Assembly (NCBI GenBank): GCA_026985785.1
Contig: JALSPT010000230.1
Span: 1-7,298 of the forward strand
Origin: Anaerolineales bacterium
GTDB taxonomy: Bacteria; Chloroflexota; Anaerolineae; Anaerolineales; DRMV01
Direction of reading: 5' to 3'
DNA length: 7,298 bases
Part shown: in pieces, positions 1 through 5,284 of the stretch
How the letters are laid out: the number at the start of each line of letters is the position of its first letter
How positions within the stretch are numbered: the stretch's first letter is position 1
Made by a program: the position numbers and the translations under genes
The notes under the pieces: model-generated
The model's input: only the letters and a program-made list of their open reading frames with translations
The model's database searches: none
What the model was told of the DNA's origin: nothing

Positions 1-5
1 TGAGC

Positions 6-14
6 GGCAGCATT
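6..14. repeat. 9-bp target-site duplication, left of element copy 1
   Basis: GGCAGCATT directly precedes the GGGTGCA end of the 201-bp element and is repeated exactly at 216-224, directly after its TGCACCC end. A perfect 9-bp direct repeat bordering inverted termini is the footprint of transposase-mediated insertion. Confidence 0.9.
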
Positions 15-73
15 GGGTGCACTCAAATGTTGTAGATAAGGCTATCGTATGGCCAGATCTCTCCCCACCCCCT

Positions 74-108
74 GGCGGAGGCTGTCCTTCGTGAGGACAG
101 CCTCCGCC
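74..108. repeat. 15-bp perfect hairpin in copy 1, loop TCGTG
   Basis: GGCGGAGGCTGTCCT (74-88) pairs perfectly with AGGACAGCCTCCGCC (94-108) around the 5-nt loop TCGTG (89-93). The same stem in copy 2 (7114-7148) carries the loop CACGA, the exact reverse complement. The stem is followed by only two T residues and then a C run, so it is not a convincing intrinsic terminator. Confidence 0.9.
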
Positions 109-111
109 TTC

Positions 112-147
112 CCCCCTCCCCTCCCTTACTGAAGGGAGGGGAGGGGG
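112..147. repeat. 16-bp polypyrimidine/polypurine hairpin in copy 1
   Basis: A C/T-rich arm (112-127) is perfectly complementary to a G/A-rich arm (132-147) around the loop ACTG. A smaller hairpin, GCCGCC-GTA-GGCGGC (150-164), follows at once. Copy 2 has the same two structures, unchanged, at 7152-7187 and 7190-7204. Together they make the element almost fully self-complementary, so it could extrude as a cruciform or fold as RNA if transcribed. Confidence 0.85.
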
Positions 148-215
148 AGGCCGCCGTAGGCGGCGGGGGAGGAGTGAGATCCTGAAAAGTGCTTCTACGA
201 CATTTGCTTGCACCC

Positions 216-224
216 GGCAGCATT
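216..224. repeat. 9-bp target-site duplication, right of element copy 1
   Basis: GGCAGCATT is identical to 6-14. Removing one copy together with the element restores a continuous pre-insertion site. Confidence 0.9.
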
Positions 225-261
225 TCGGGTTCTGGCTTGCTGTGGAAAGATGAAGGGGATA

Positions 262-270
262 TGCTATAAT
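262..270 (+). promoter_or_regulatory. Extended -10 promoter for the zinc-ribbon gene
   Basis: TGCTATAAT combines a perfect TATAAT (265-270) with the TGn extension. No good -35 hexamer lies at 16-18 nt spacing, which is tolerated by extended -10 promoters. The expected start is near 277, giving a leader of about 20 nt. The cNMP/PH gene at the other end of the window has the matching motif TGCTACAAT. Confidence 0.6.
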
Positions 271-285
271 CAACTCAACGTTACC

Positions 286-290
286 GAGGA
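286..290 (+). promoter_or_regulatory. Ribosome-binding site fixing the start of the zinc-ribbon gene
   Basis: GAGGA lies 7 nt before ATG 298-300. The frame stays open upstream to a TTG inside the mobile element, but that codon precedes the predicted transcription start and has no ribosome-binding site. The ATG at 298 is therefore preferred. Confidence 0.7.
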
Positions 291-297
291 GCAATTT

Positions 298-816
298 ATG
301 GGTCTCAATCCTACCTTGAGCCGCAATTTACTCTTGGTCATCACCGTGTGGGGAGGGGCTTTCCTGGCTGCTCTCTGGATTAGCCTGGTGTTCTGGACCT
401 ATCGTGATATGCGTTCGCGCGGGCGTGATCCTTTGGCGCCCATTTTGGCTGCCCTGGTGGTGGCTGTGCTCTCGTTGCCGGGGTTGCTGGTGTACCTTAT
501 CTTGCGGCCAGCCCGCACGTTGGAGGAGGAATACCAGCGCGCTTTGGAGGAAGAGGCGCTCTTGCAAGCGGTGGAAGAAACTGCTCGCTGCCCTGGCTGT
601 GGGCGGCAGGTCAAAGATGCCTGGTTGGTGTGCCCCCATTGTCATACCAAACTCAAGAAAGTCTGCCATCATTGTGGCAAATTGATGGAACTCTCATGGA
701 ACATTTGCCCTTACTGTGGCACCCCAGCCCCCGGTGTGCGGAAAGAAGGGGAAACGCTCGCCGAGGCGCTTCGCCCTGCGCCGGGCTCCTCTGCGGAGGA
801 GGAGGCCACTTCCTAA
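298..816 (+). CDS. Membrane-anchored double zinc-ribbon protein (172 aa)
   Basis: Two hydrophobic helices (about residues 10-33 and 46-69) are followed by a Glu-rich, probably coiled-coil stretch (73-95). Two CxxC-x10-CxxC zinc ribbons come next: C98, C101, C112, C115 and C123, C126, C137, C140. The tail (145-172) is acidic and Ala/Pro-rich. This matches the double zinc ribbon (DZR-type) arrangement. The pair of helices probably forms a hairpin that leaves the ribbons in the cytoplasm. Family knowledge: such proteins are common in Chloroflexota and other bacteria, and most have no known function; the ribbons are thought to mediate protein or nucleic-acid contacts. All eight cysteines are present, so zinc binding is likely. 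The gene has its own extended -10 promoter, is the only rightward gene here, and ends 17 nt from the convergent HD-CinA gene. The molecular role is unknown. Confidence 0.85.
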   Translation: MGLNPTLSRNLLLVITVWGGAFLAALWISLVFWTYRDMRSRGRDPLAPILAALVVAVLSLPGLLVYLILRPARTLEEEYQRALEEEALLQAVEETARCPGCGRQVKDAWLVCPHCHTKLKKVCHHCGKLMELSWNICPYCGTPAPGVRKEGETLAEALRPAPGSSAEEEATS

Positions 817-833
817 AAGCGGTAAAGGGGACG

Positions 834-1961
834 TTACGCTCCCACGAGTTCTATGATCCACCGCAGGGCTTGGTCGGCGGTGGCTTTTTTGTTGCCCAAA
901 CGGCCGTGGTGCCAAAGGAAGCGCCGTGCCTGAGTGCCTTGGGGGGTGCTGATAGCGATCCAGGTGGTGCCTACCGGTTTTTCCGGTGTACCGCCGCCCG
1001 GCCCTGCCACGCCGCTGACGGCCACTGCAACTTCCGTGCTCGACGCGCGTCGCGCCCCTTCGGCCATCAGGCGCACGACCGGCTCGCTGACCGCACCGTG
1101 CTGCGCCAGCACAGACCACGGCACGCCCAGCAGCCGCACCTTGGCGTCGTAGGCATATGCCACGATGCCGCCCGCAAAATAAGCCGATGAGCCGGGGATG
1201 TCGGTGATTCGGCTGCTTATCAGCCCCCCCGTGCAGGATTCTGCTGTGGCCAAACGCCAGCCTCGGGCGACCAGCAGGGGCCCCAAGAGAGCTTCCGATG
1301 CTTCGTGGGCCGCGGCGTCCAGATCGCGCCCTTCCATCTCGTCGGCTAAGGCTGCAAAATAGGCTTGCATCACTGCCGCGCGTCGCGCCGCCAGGGTGCG
1401 CCCCGGTGAGGTGTGCATCCGCGCTTGCAGGTGGCGCAACTTGAAGACGTATTCATGGTAGGCACTGTGGGGTTCCCCCTCGAGCAGTTGCCCTTCTGTC
1501 AGGAATTGGGGGGAGGGCGGGGCGTACACCGGGCTGTGGTGCTCCACCGCGTAGGCGATGGCTCGCGCGACACCCACTGCGCCAATGGCGTCCAGTTTGT
1601 CGGCGTCGAAAAGCACCTGCGCTTCCAAACTGCGCGGGGCGCCCTCGCTCCGAAAACGGTGGGCGCGGATGGCTTCTTCCACCGCTGCGATTTTCTCTTC
1701 CGGCCAGCCTTTGGAGGTCAGGACATGGCGGGCAAAGGCTGCCGAGGCAAGGTGGTGCTTGACGCGAGGGTTGCTTTCGCGCGAATCGGTGGCGCCGCGG
1801 GCATCGTGCAGCAGTGCCGCAGCCCGGACGATGTCGGTATCAGCGCCTGTTTCCGCAGCGATGAATGTTGCCAGCCGCAGCACCCGTAAAACATGACCGA
1901 AGCCATGAACGGGGTCGTCGTCGTACCACGAGCGGGCTTCTTGGGTGCTAATGTGTTGCAT
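834..1961 (-). CDS. HD-domain phosphohydrolase fused to CinA C-terminal (NMN amidohydrolase-like) domain
   Basis: This 375-aa protein has two enzyme domains. Residues 1-210 form an HD domain resembling the YedJ/YpgQ group. Its likely metal ligands and active-site residues are H19 and H23 (in DPVHGFGH), H52-D53 (LLHD), H101, and D119/D121 (in DADKLDAIGAVG). Residues 220-372 match the CinA C-terminal / PncC family, which deamidates nicotinamide mononucleotide to nicotinate mononucleotide. The conserved ESCTGG with probable nucleophile S242, K274, and the Gly-rich SGVAGPGGGTPEKPVGTT are all visible. The N-terminal MoCF-like domain of full CinA is absent and the HD domain takes its place. Both halves plausibly act on nucleotides or phosphorylated metabolites in the cytosol, but the HD substrate is unknown. 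ATG 1961 is chosen over the in-frame TTG at 1979 because GAGG (1967-1970) lies 5 nt before it. That site contains the stop codon of the upstream 63-aa gene, so translation is probably coupled. Confidence 0.87.
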   Translation of the reverse strand: MQHISTQEARSWYDDDPVHGFGHVLRVLRLATFIAAETGADTDIVRAAALLHDARGATDSRESNPRVKHHLASAAFARHVLTSKGWPEEKIAAVEEAIRAHRFRSEGAPRSLEAQVLFDADKLDAIGAVGVARAIAYAVEHHSPVYAPPSPQFLTEGQLLEGEPHSAYHEYVFKLRHLQARMHTSPGRTLAARRAAVMQAYFAALADEMEGRDLDAAAHEASEALLGPLLVARGWRLATAESCTGGLISSRITDIPGSSAYFAGGIVAYAYDAKVRLLGVPWSVLAQHGAVSEPVVRLMAEGARRASSTEVAVAVSGVAGPGGGTPEKPVGTTWIAISTPQGTQARRFLWHHGRLGNKKATADQALRWIIELVGA

Positions 1962-1968
1962 CGTGGCC

Positions 1969-2160
1969 TCAATGGGCAAAGTGGGTCGCTACAGCCGCTG
2001 CCAATAGCAGGATCAGGATGAGAAAACATCCTATGGAAAGAAGCCGCCACGCCAGCCGTAGAACGATCTTGACCACCAGGAAGACGATAATGAGCGCAAT
2101 CAACCCTCCAACCGCTGTGATGAGGGCCGATGCGCTTTCTGCGATCATCGGGGCGTGCAT
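1969..2160 (-). CDS. Small two-helix membrane protein (63 aa), function unknown
   Basis: A short N-terminus (MHAPMIAESA) leads into hydrophobic helix 1 (about 12-31), a basic linker KIVLRLAWR (31-39), and a very hydrophobic helix 2 (40-58) ending in ATHFAH. There are no cysteine pairs or recognisable motifs. The basic linker suggests a hairpin with its loop in the cytoplasm. ATG 2160 is strongly supported: AAGGAGGT (2166-2173) lies 5 nt upstream, inside the final codons of hutI. The gene overlaps hutI by 16 nt, and its TGA (1969-1971) falls in the ribosome-binding site of HD-CinA, so it is embedded in the same transcript. A second in-frame ATG at 2148 overlaps the hutI stop as ATGA but is too far from that site. 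It could be a small accessory or quality-control membrane peptide; nothing in the sequence decides this. Confidence 0.8.
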   Translation of the reverse strand: MHAPMIAESASALITAVGGLIALIIVFLVVKIVLRLAWRLLSIGCFLILILLLAAAVATHFAH

Positions 2161-3422
2161 TTTACACCTCCTTCTACACGGTAAAAGCGTCCCCGTTTCA
2201 CCACCCATGCTACTGGATTGGTGCCAAAGCGGTATGCCAGGTGGCGATAATCGGAGGTTTCCAAGATGAGGAGATCGGCTTGTTTGCCTGGTTCGAGGGC
2301 GCCGATGGTGTCGGCTCTCATCAACGCGGCAGCCGCGTTGATGGTGGCTGCTGCCAGCGCCTGGGCTGGCGTCAACCCCATAGCCCGACAGGCTAACGCC
2401 ATGGCAAACGGCATACTTTCGCACCACGCCGTGCCGGGGTTGCAATCGGTTGCCACTGCCAGGTAGCCGTCCGCTTCTATGATGGCCTTTGCTGGCGTGT
2501 AGTGGGGTTCGCCCAGGCCAAAAGGGGTACACGGAAGGCTGACGGCAACCGTTTCGGAGGCGGCCAAAGCGCGAATGTCTTCCGATGAGGTGACTACGAG
2601 GTGATCGGCGGAAGCAGCGCCCAGGTGGGCAGCAAGGGCTGCGCCACCTAAGTTGTCGAATTCGTCGGCATGAACTTTGAGGGGGAAGCCCAGGGCTTTT
2701 GCCGTTTCCAAGATGCAGCGGGTTTGTTCGAGGTCGAACGCTCCGGTCTCGCAAAAGACGTCCACAAAAGGCAAGGGTCGCCCTCTGGCGTGCTCTCGCC
2801 ACCAGCTTTTCAGGGCGGGGAGCATTTGGTTGCAAATCAAGTGGGTGTAGGCGCCCGGTTGGCCGCGAAATTCGGGCGGCACGGCATGGGCGGCCAGGAA
2901 GGTGGGCACCAAATCCCAAGGGCCTTCTTCATCCAGGCGCAGAATGGCTTCCAGCGTTTTGAATTCGGCAGCCGTGGAGAGGCCGTAGCCGGTTTTGACC
3001 TCGATCGTGGTTGTGCCGTGGGCAAAGGCTCGCCATAAACGGGGGCGGGTTTCGGCCATCAACTGTTCTACCGAAGCGCGGCGGGTGGCCTGGACGGTGT
3101 TTAGAATGCCGCCGCCTGCTGCCAGGATCTCCAGGTAGGTTTTGCCCGCAAGGCGCATTTCGAACTCGGCAGCCCGCTCACCAGCCCAAAGGATGTGTGT
3201 GTGAGGGTCGACCAGGCCGGGTACCACCGCTCGCCCGCCGGCATCGAAACGCGGCTCGTCGGGAAACGCTGCCATGATTTCCTCTTCTGGCCCCACGGCG
3301 ACGATTTTTCCTTCCCGATGCACCACAGCCGCGTGGGGGATGATGCTCAGTTGCCCCAAGCGGCTGCCGCGCTGGGGCCCGCCGTTTACTGTAACCAGTT
3401 GGGCAATGTGATGAATCAGCAT
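2145..3422 (-). CDS. hutI: Imidazolonepropionase (HutI)
   Basis: HutI is a cytosolic metal-dependent amidohydrolase that opens 4-imidazolone-5-propanoate to N-formimidoyl-L-glutamate, the third step of histidine degradation. The 425-aa product carries the family markers in order: VDPHTH (H74, H76, metal ligands), RLAGKTYLEILAAGGGI (90-106, substrate-binding region), EVKTGYGL (141-148), FLAAHAVP (H179), KVHADEF (H251 metal ligand, E254 likely catalytic), ADH (H274), and ATDCNPG (D326 metal ligand). The C-terminal composite-sandwich strands include LEPGKQADLLIL. All expected active-site residues are present, so it should be active. ATG 3422 follows AAAGGAG (3430-3436) by 7 nt. It lies 22 nt after recF, and its last 16 nt overlap the next small gene. 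The C-terminus is slightly extended, and those codons also encode the downstream ribosome-binding site. The other histidine-degradation genes (hutH, hutU, a formimidoylglutamate hydrolase) are not in the window. Confidence 0.95.
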   Translation of the reverse strand: MLIHHIAQLVTVNGGPQRGSRLGQLSIIPHAAVVHREGKIVAVGPEEEIMAAFPDEPRFDAGGRAVVPGLVDPHTHILWAGERAAEFEMRLAGKTYLEILAAGGGILNTVQATRRASVEQLMAETRPRLWRAFAHGTTTIEVKTGYGLSTAAEFKTLEAILRLDEEGPWDLVPTFLAAHAVPPEFRGQPGAYTHLICNQMLPALKSWWREHARGRPLPFVDVFCETGAFDLEQTRCILETAKALGFPLKVHADEFDNLGGAALAAHLGAASADHLVVTSSEDIRALAASETVAVSLPCTPFGLGEPHYTPAKAIIEADGYLAVATDCNPGTAWCESMPFAMALACRAMGLTPAQALAAATINAAAALMRADTIGALEPGKQADLLILETSDYRHLAYRFGTNPVAWVVKRGRFYRVEGGVKCTPR

Positions 3423-3444
3423 GAGGCGGCTCCTTTGAGCGGGG

Positions 3445-4653
3445 CTATGTTTCTGGGAACACCACGCCATCTCTCAACCGCCATACCTGGCTATGGGCGA
3501 GAAACGTCGGTCTAAACAAGGCGTGGTCGGTGGTGGTAAGGAAGACCTGTTCGCTTTGGGCGAGATGGGCCTGGAGGTCGTCGCGTCGCCTGGCGTCCAG
3601 TTCGGCCAAAATTTCGTCCAACAGCAAGACAGGCCGAAAACCGGTGCGTGCTTGCAACCAGGCCATCTCGGCCATTTTGAGCGCCAGCATGGCGGTGCGC
3701 ACCTGCCCGCGAGAGCCGTACATCCCCAGGTCGCGTTGCCCCTCCAGGAAACGAAAATCGTCGCGATGGGGGCCCAAGGTGGTGACGCCGCGGGCAATTT
3801 CTTCCCGGCGACGGCGTACGAGCGCCCGGTGTAACTCGGCGGCCAGTGTCTCCGGTGCCAGGCGCGCCACCAGGCGCGCTTCGTCGGCGTTCAGCAGGCG
3901 TGCTTCGCCATCGCCGGGGCTGTATGCCGGGCGGTAGCGCAGGTGCAGGTTTTCTTGTTCGCGGGTCAAGGCCCAATGGGCGCGGCGTGCTCGTTTGCTC
4001 AATTCGTCCAATGCTTTGCCCCGGGCGACCATCAGAGCGGCGCCCAACTGTGCCACCCGGGCGTCCCAAAAATCCAGCCGACTTTCGTCGCCGCCTTGCT
4101 CACCCAGGCGTTTGAGCAGGGCGTTGCGCTGGGCGAGTACCTGGCGATATTCGGCGAGCCGAGCAGCGTAGTTCGGCTCGGCCTGGGAAAGCACCATGTC
4201 CAGGTAACGGCGGCGACCTTCCGGCGCGCCGGTCACCACGGTGAGCATGTCGGGCAGGAACAGGACGGCGTTGAACATTCCCAACGCGTCGGCAAGCCGT
4301 TTTTGGCGCACGCCGTCTACCAATGCTTCACGCCGCAAGCGTTCGCCGTCGCCATTGGTATCCAGGATCAGGCGCACTTCCATTTGATGGGGGGAGCGTT
4401 CGCCTTCGCGCTGAAACTCGGCAACCAGGCGCCCTACCACAGGGTAGCCGTGCCCAAGGGCGTCGAAATTGAGCAGTTCGCGTTCCGAGCGGGCGCGAAA
4501 CGATGTCAGGGTGGCGAAGTAGTATATGGCTTCCAGCAGGTTGGTTTTGCCTTGGGCGTTGTTGCCTATCAACAGCACAGCCCCCGAAGGCAACGGCTCG
4601 TCGAGGCGGACGTAGTTGCGAAAGTTTTCCAAACGAAGGCGGAGCAGACGCAT
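3445..4653 (-). CDS. recF: DNA replication and repair protein RecF
   Basis: RecF is an SMC/ABC-type ATPase that works with RecO and RecR to load RecA at single-strand gaps. The 402-aa product begins with the family signature MRLLRLRLENFRNY. Walker A is GNNAQGKTN (30-38, K36, T37), continuing NLLEAIYYF. The central arm region runs from about 140 to 280. GPHRDD (294-299), the ABC signature YGSRGQ (312-317), and Walker B LLLDEILAELD (343-353, D346, E347) follow, then the H-loop-like TTDH (374-377). All ATPase elements are intact. It is about 40 residues longer than the E. coli protein. ATG 4653 is chosen because it matches the family N-terminus, although no Shine-Dalgarno sequence precedes it. 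An in-frame TTG at 4698 would add a sequence with no family resemblance. The gene lies between def and hutI; dnaA and dnaN, its neighbours in many bacteria, are not visible. Confidence 0.96.
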   Translation of the reverse strand: MRLLRLRLENFRNYVRLDEPLPSGAVLLIGNNAQGKTNLLEAIYYFATLTSFRARSERELLNFDALGHGYPVVGRLVAEFQREGERSPHQMEVRLILDTNGDGERLRREALVDGVRQKRLADALGMFNAVLFLPDMLTVVTGAPEGRRRYLDMVLSQAEPNYAARLAEYRQVLAQRNALLKRLGEQGGDESRLDFWDARVAQLGAALMVARGKALDELSKRARRAHWALTREQENLHLRYRPAYSPGDGEARLLNADEARLVARLAPETLAAELHRALVRRRREEIARGVTTLGPHRDDFRFLEGQRDLGMYGSRGQVRTAMLALKMAEMAWLQARTGFRPVLLLDEILAELDARRRDDLQAHLAQSEQVFLTTTDHALFRPTFLAHSQVWRLRDGVVFPET

Positions 4654-4670
4654 GTCTGTTAAGCAAATGC

Positions 4671-4696
4671 GCTGCCACGGGCGCCCCCATGGCAGC
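4671..4696 (-). promoter_or_regulatory. Strong hairpin in the def-recF gap, just before recF
   Basis: On the minus strand GCTGCCA pairs with TGGCAGC and continues inward through a G·T wobble and GGG/CCC, giving an 11-bp stem with a 4-nt loop. It ends 17 nt before the recF ATG, and the 17 nt between lack a Shine-Dalgarno sequence. No T-run follows on either strand, so it is not a classic terminator. It may affect recF translation, RNA processing or stability; the role is inferred only. Confidence 0.55.
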
Positions 4697-4721
4697 AAAT
4701 TGGGTGGGCGAGCAGGGGCTG

Positions 4722-5231
4722 TTATACGCGATCGAGCGCTGCTGCCAGTTCGGGGGCCACGCGTTCAACCCGCACGGCACGGTCGGTAAACAAGACGCCG
4801 TTGAGGTGGTCAATCTCGTGTTGGAAAATGCGGGCGACCCATCCATCCAGCGTAAGATGGAGGGGGTTACCGTGGCGGTCAAAGCCTTTGACGGTGACCT
4901 TTCGAGCGCGCTCGACATCGCCAATGATGCCGGGGATGGAGAGGCAGCCCTCGGTGCCTATCTCGGTGGCGCGGGAGAAATCTACGATCACTGGATTGAC
5001 CACTGCATACAGTTGGTGGGGAATGCCGGCTTCTGCATCTTCGTATTCGACCACGATCACCCGTTGGGAGACGTTGACCTGCGGCGCCGCCAGCCCTACG
5101 CCGGGCGCGGCCCGCATGGTTTCGATCATATCGTCGATCAGCCGCTGCAACTCAGGGCCGAAATCCTTTACCGGCGCGGCTTTGCGCCGCAGCACGGGGT
5201 GCGGGACGGTCACAATATCTCGTACTGCCAT
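4722..5231 (-). CDS. def: Peptide deformylase
   Basis: Peptide deformylase is a cytosolic metalloenzyme that removes the formyl group from the N-terminal methionine of new proteins. The 169-aa product has all three family motifs: GVGLAAPQ (44-51), EGCLSIPG (94-101) with metal ligand C96, and QHEIDHLNG (137-145) with ligands H138 and H142 and catalytic E139. The length is typical of bacterial Def. Upstream in-frame codons remain open to 5273, but ATG 5231 gives the family N-terminus MAVRDIVTVPHPVLR and has AGGAGG (5238-5243) 6 nt before it. It lies 48 nt after the cNMP/PH gene and 68 nt before recF. fmt, its usual partner, is not next to it here. A TATAAT over the preceding stop codon could give it its own promoter. 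Confidence 0.97.
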   Translation of the reverse strand: MAVRDIVTVPHPVLRRKAAPVKDFGPELQRLIDDMIETMRAAPGVGLAAPQVNVSQRVIVVEYEDAEAGIPHQLYAVVNPVIVDFSRATEIGTEGCLSIPGIIGDVERARKVTVKGFDRHGNPLHLTLDGWVARIFQHEIDHLNGVLFTDRAVRVERVAPELAAALDRV

Positions 5232-5237
5232 TTGGGG

Positions 5238-5243
5238 CCTCCT
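5238..5243 (-). promoter_or_regulatory. def ribosome-binding site abutting a leader hairpin
   Basis: AGGAGG lies 6 nt before ATG 5231. It directly follows the last base of the hairpin at 5244-5271, so coaxial stacking or an altered fold could change its accessibility. Confidence 0.75.
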
Positions 5244-5271
5244 GCACGGCGATTGATTTTTTCGCCGCTGC
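5244..5271 (-). promoter_or_regulatory. Stem-loop in the def leader
   Basis: The plus-strand arm GCACGGCGA (5244-5252) pairs with TCGCCG plus TGC (5262-5267 and 5269-5271), with one bulged base and a 9-nt loop. If transcription starts from the TATAAT at 5279-5284, this stem would form the very 5' end of the def mRNA, immediately before its ribosome-binding site. The T-run is in the loop and not after the stem, so this is not an intrinsic terminator. Confidence 0.45.
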
Positions 5272-5278
5272 AAGTTAA

Positions 5279-5284
5279 ATTATA
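5279..5284 (-). promoter_or_regulatory. Possible -10 box for def-recF
   Basis: The minus strand reads TATAAT, a perfect -10, overlapping the TAA stop (5280-5282) of the cNMP/PH gene. No clear -35 or TGn extension is visible, so the case rests on the -10 match and its position 48 nt before the def start. Confidence 0.4.

Larger units (their letters stand above)
15..215. mobile_element. MITE-like non-autonomous element, copy 1 (201 bp)
   Basis: This is a short element with no credible gene and no room for a transposase. Its ends (15-36 and 194-215) are 22-bp terminal inverted repeats matching at 19 of 22 positions, starting GGGTGCA and ending TGCACCC. A second, subterminal inverted repeat pairs 55-72 with 165-182 imperfectly. 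The centre holds three nested hairpins. A 9-bp direct repeat (6-14 and 216-224) flanks it. A near-identical copy lies at 7055-7255 in the same orientation. Known biology: 9-bp duplications are made by several IS families, including IS1 and parts of the IS4 group, so a full-length IS with the same termini elsewhere in the genome probably supplied the transposase. I cannot name the family. The right end lies 49 nt upstream of the -10 box of the zinc-ribbon gene. A short leftward open frame through the element is low-complexity Pro/Ser/Arg sequence with no support as a gene. Confidence 0.9.

Noticed and set aside
134..169. G-quadruplex in the G-rich arm of the element
   Set aside because: Three close G-tracts are present, but the fourth is 17 nt away, and the G-rich arm pairs perfectly with the C-rich arm beside it.
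23..223. Leftward 66-codon open frame across element copy 1
   Set aside because: It lies almost wholly in the hairpin-rich mobile element, is Pro/Ser/Gly/Arg low-complexity, runs across the target duplication, and has no ribosome-binding site.
786..833. Bidirectional terminator between the convergent genes
   Set aside because: The only stem is a 6-bp CTCCTC/GAGGAG within the zinc-ribbon coding end (786-801), with no T-run on either strand.
1969..2919. Long leftward frame of 316 codons ending at 1969
   Set aside because: Its first 250 or so codons are the out-of-frame shadow of hutI. Only the last 63 codons, from ATG 2160, are a credible gene and are annotated as such.
3943..4662. 239-codon plus-strand frame opposite recF
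   Set aside because: It lies wholly antisense to an intact recF with all motifs; it has no ribosome-binding site and no recognisable protein features.
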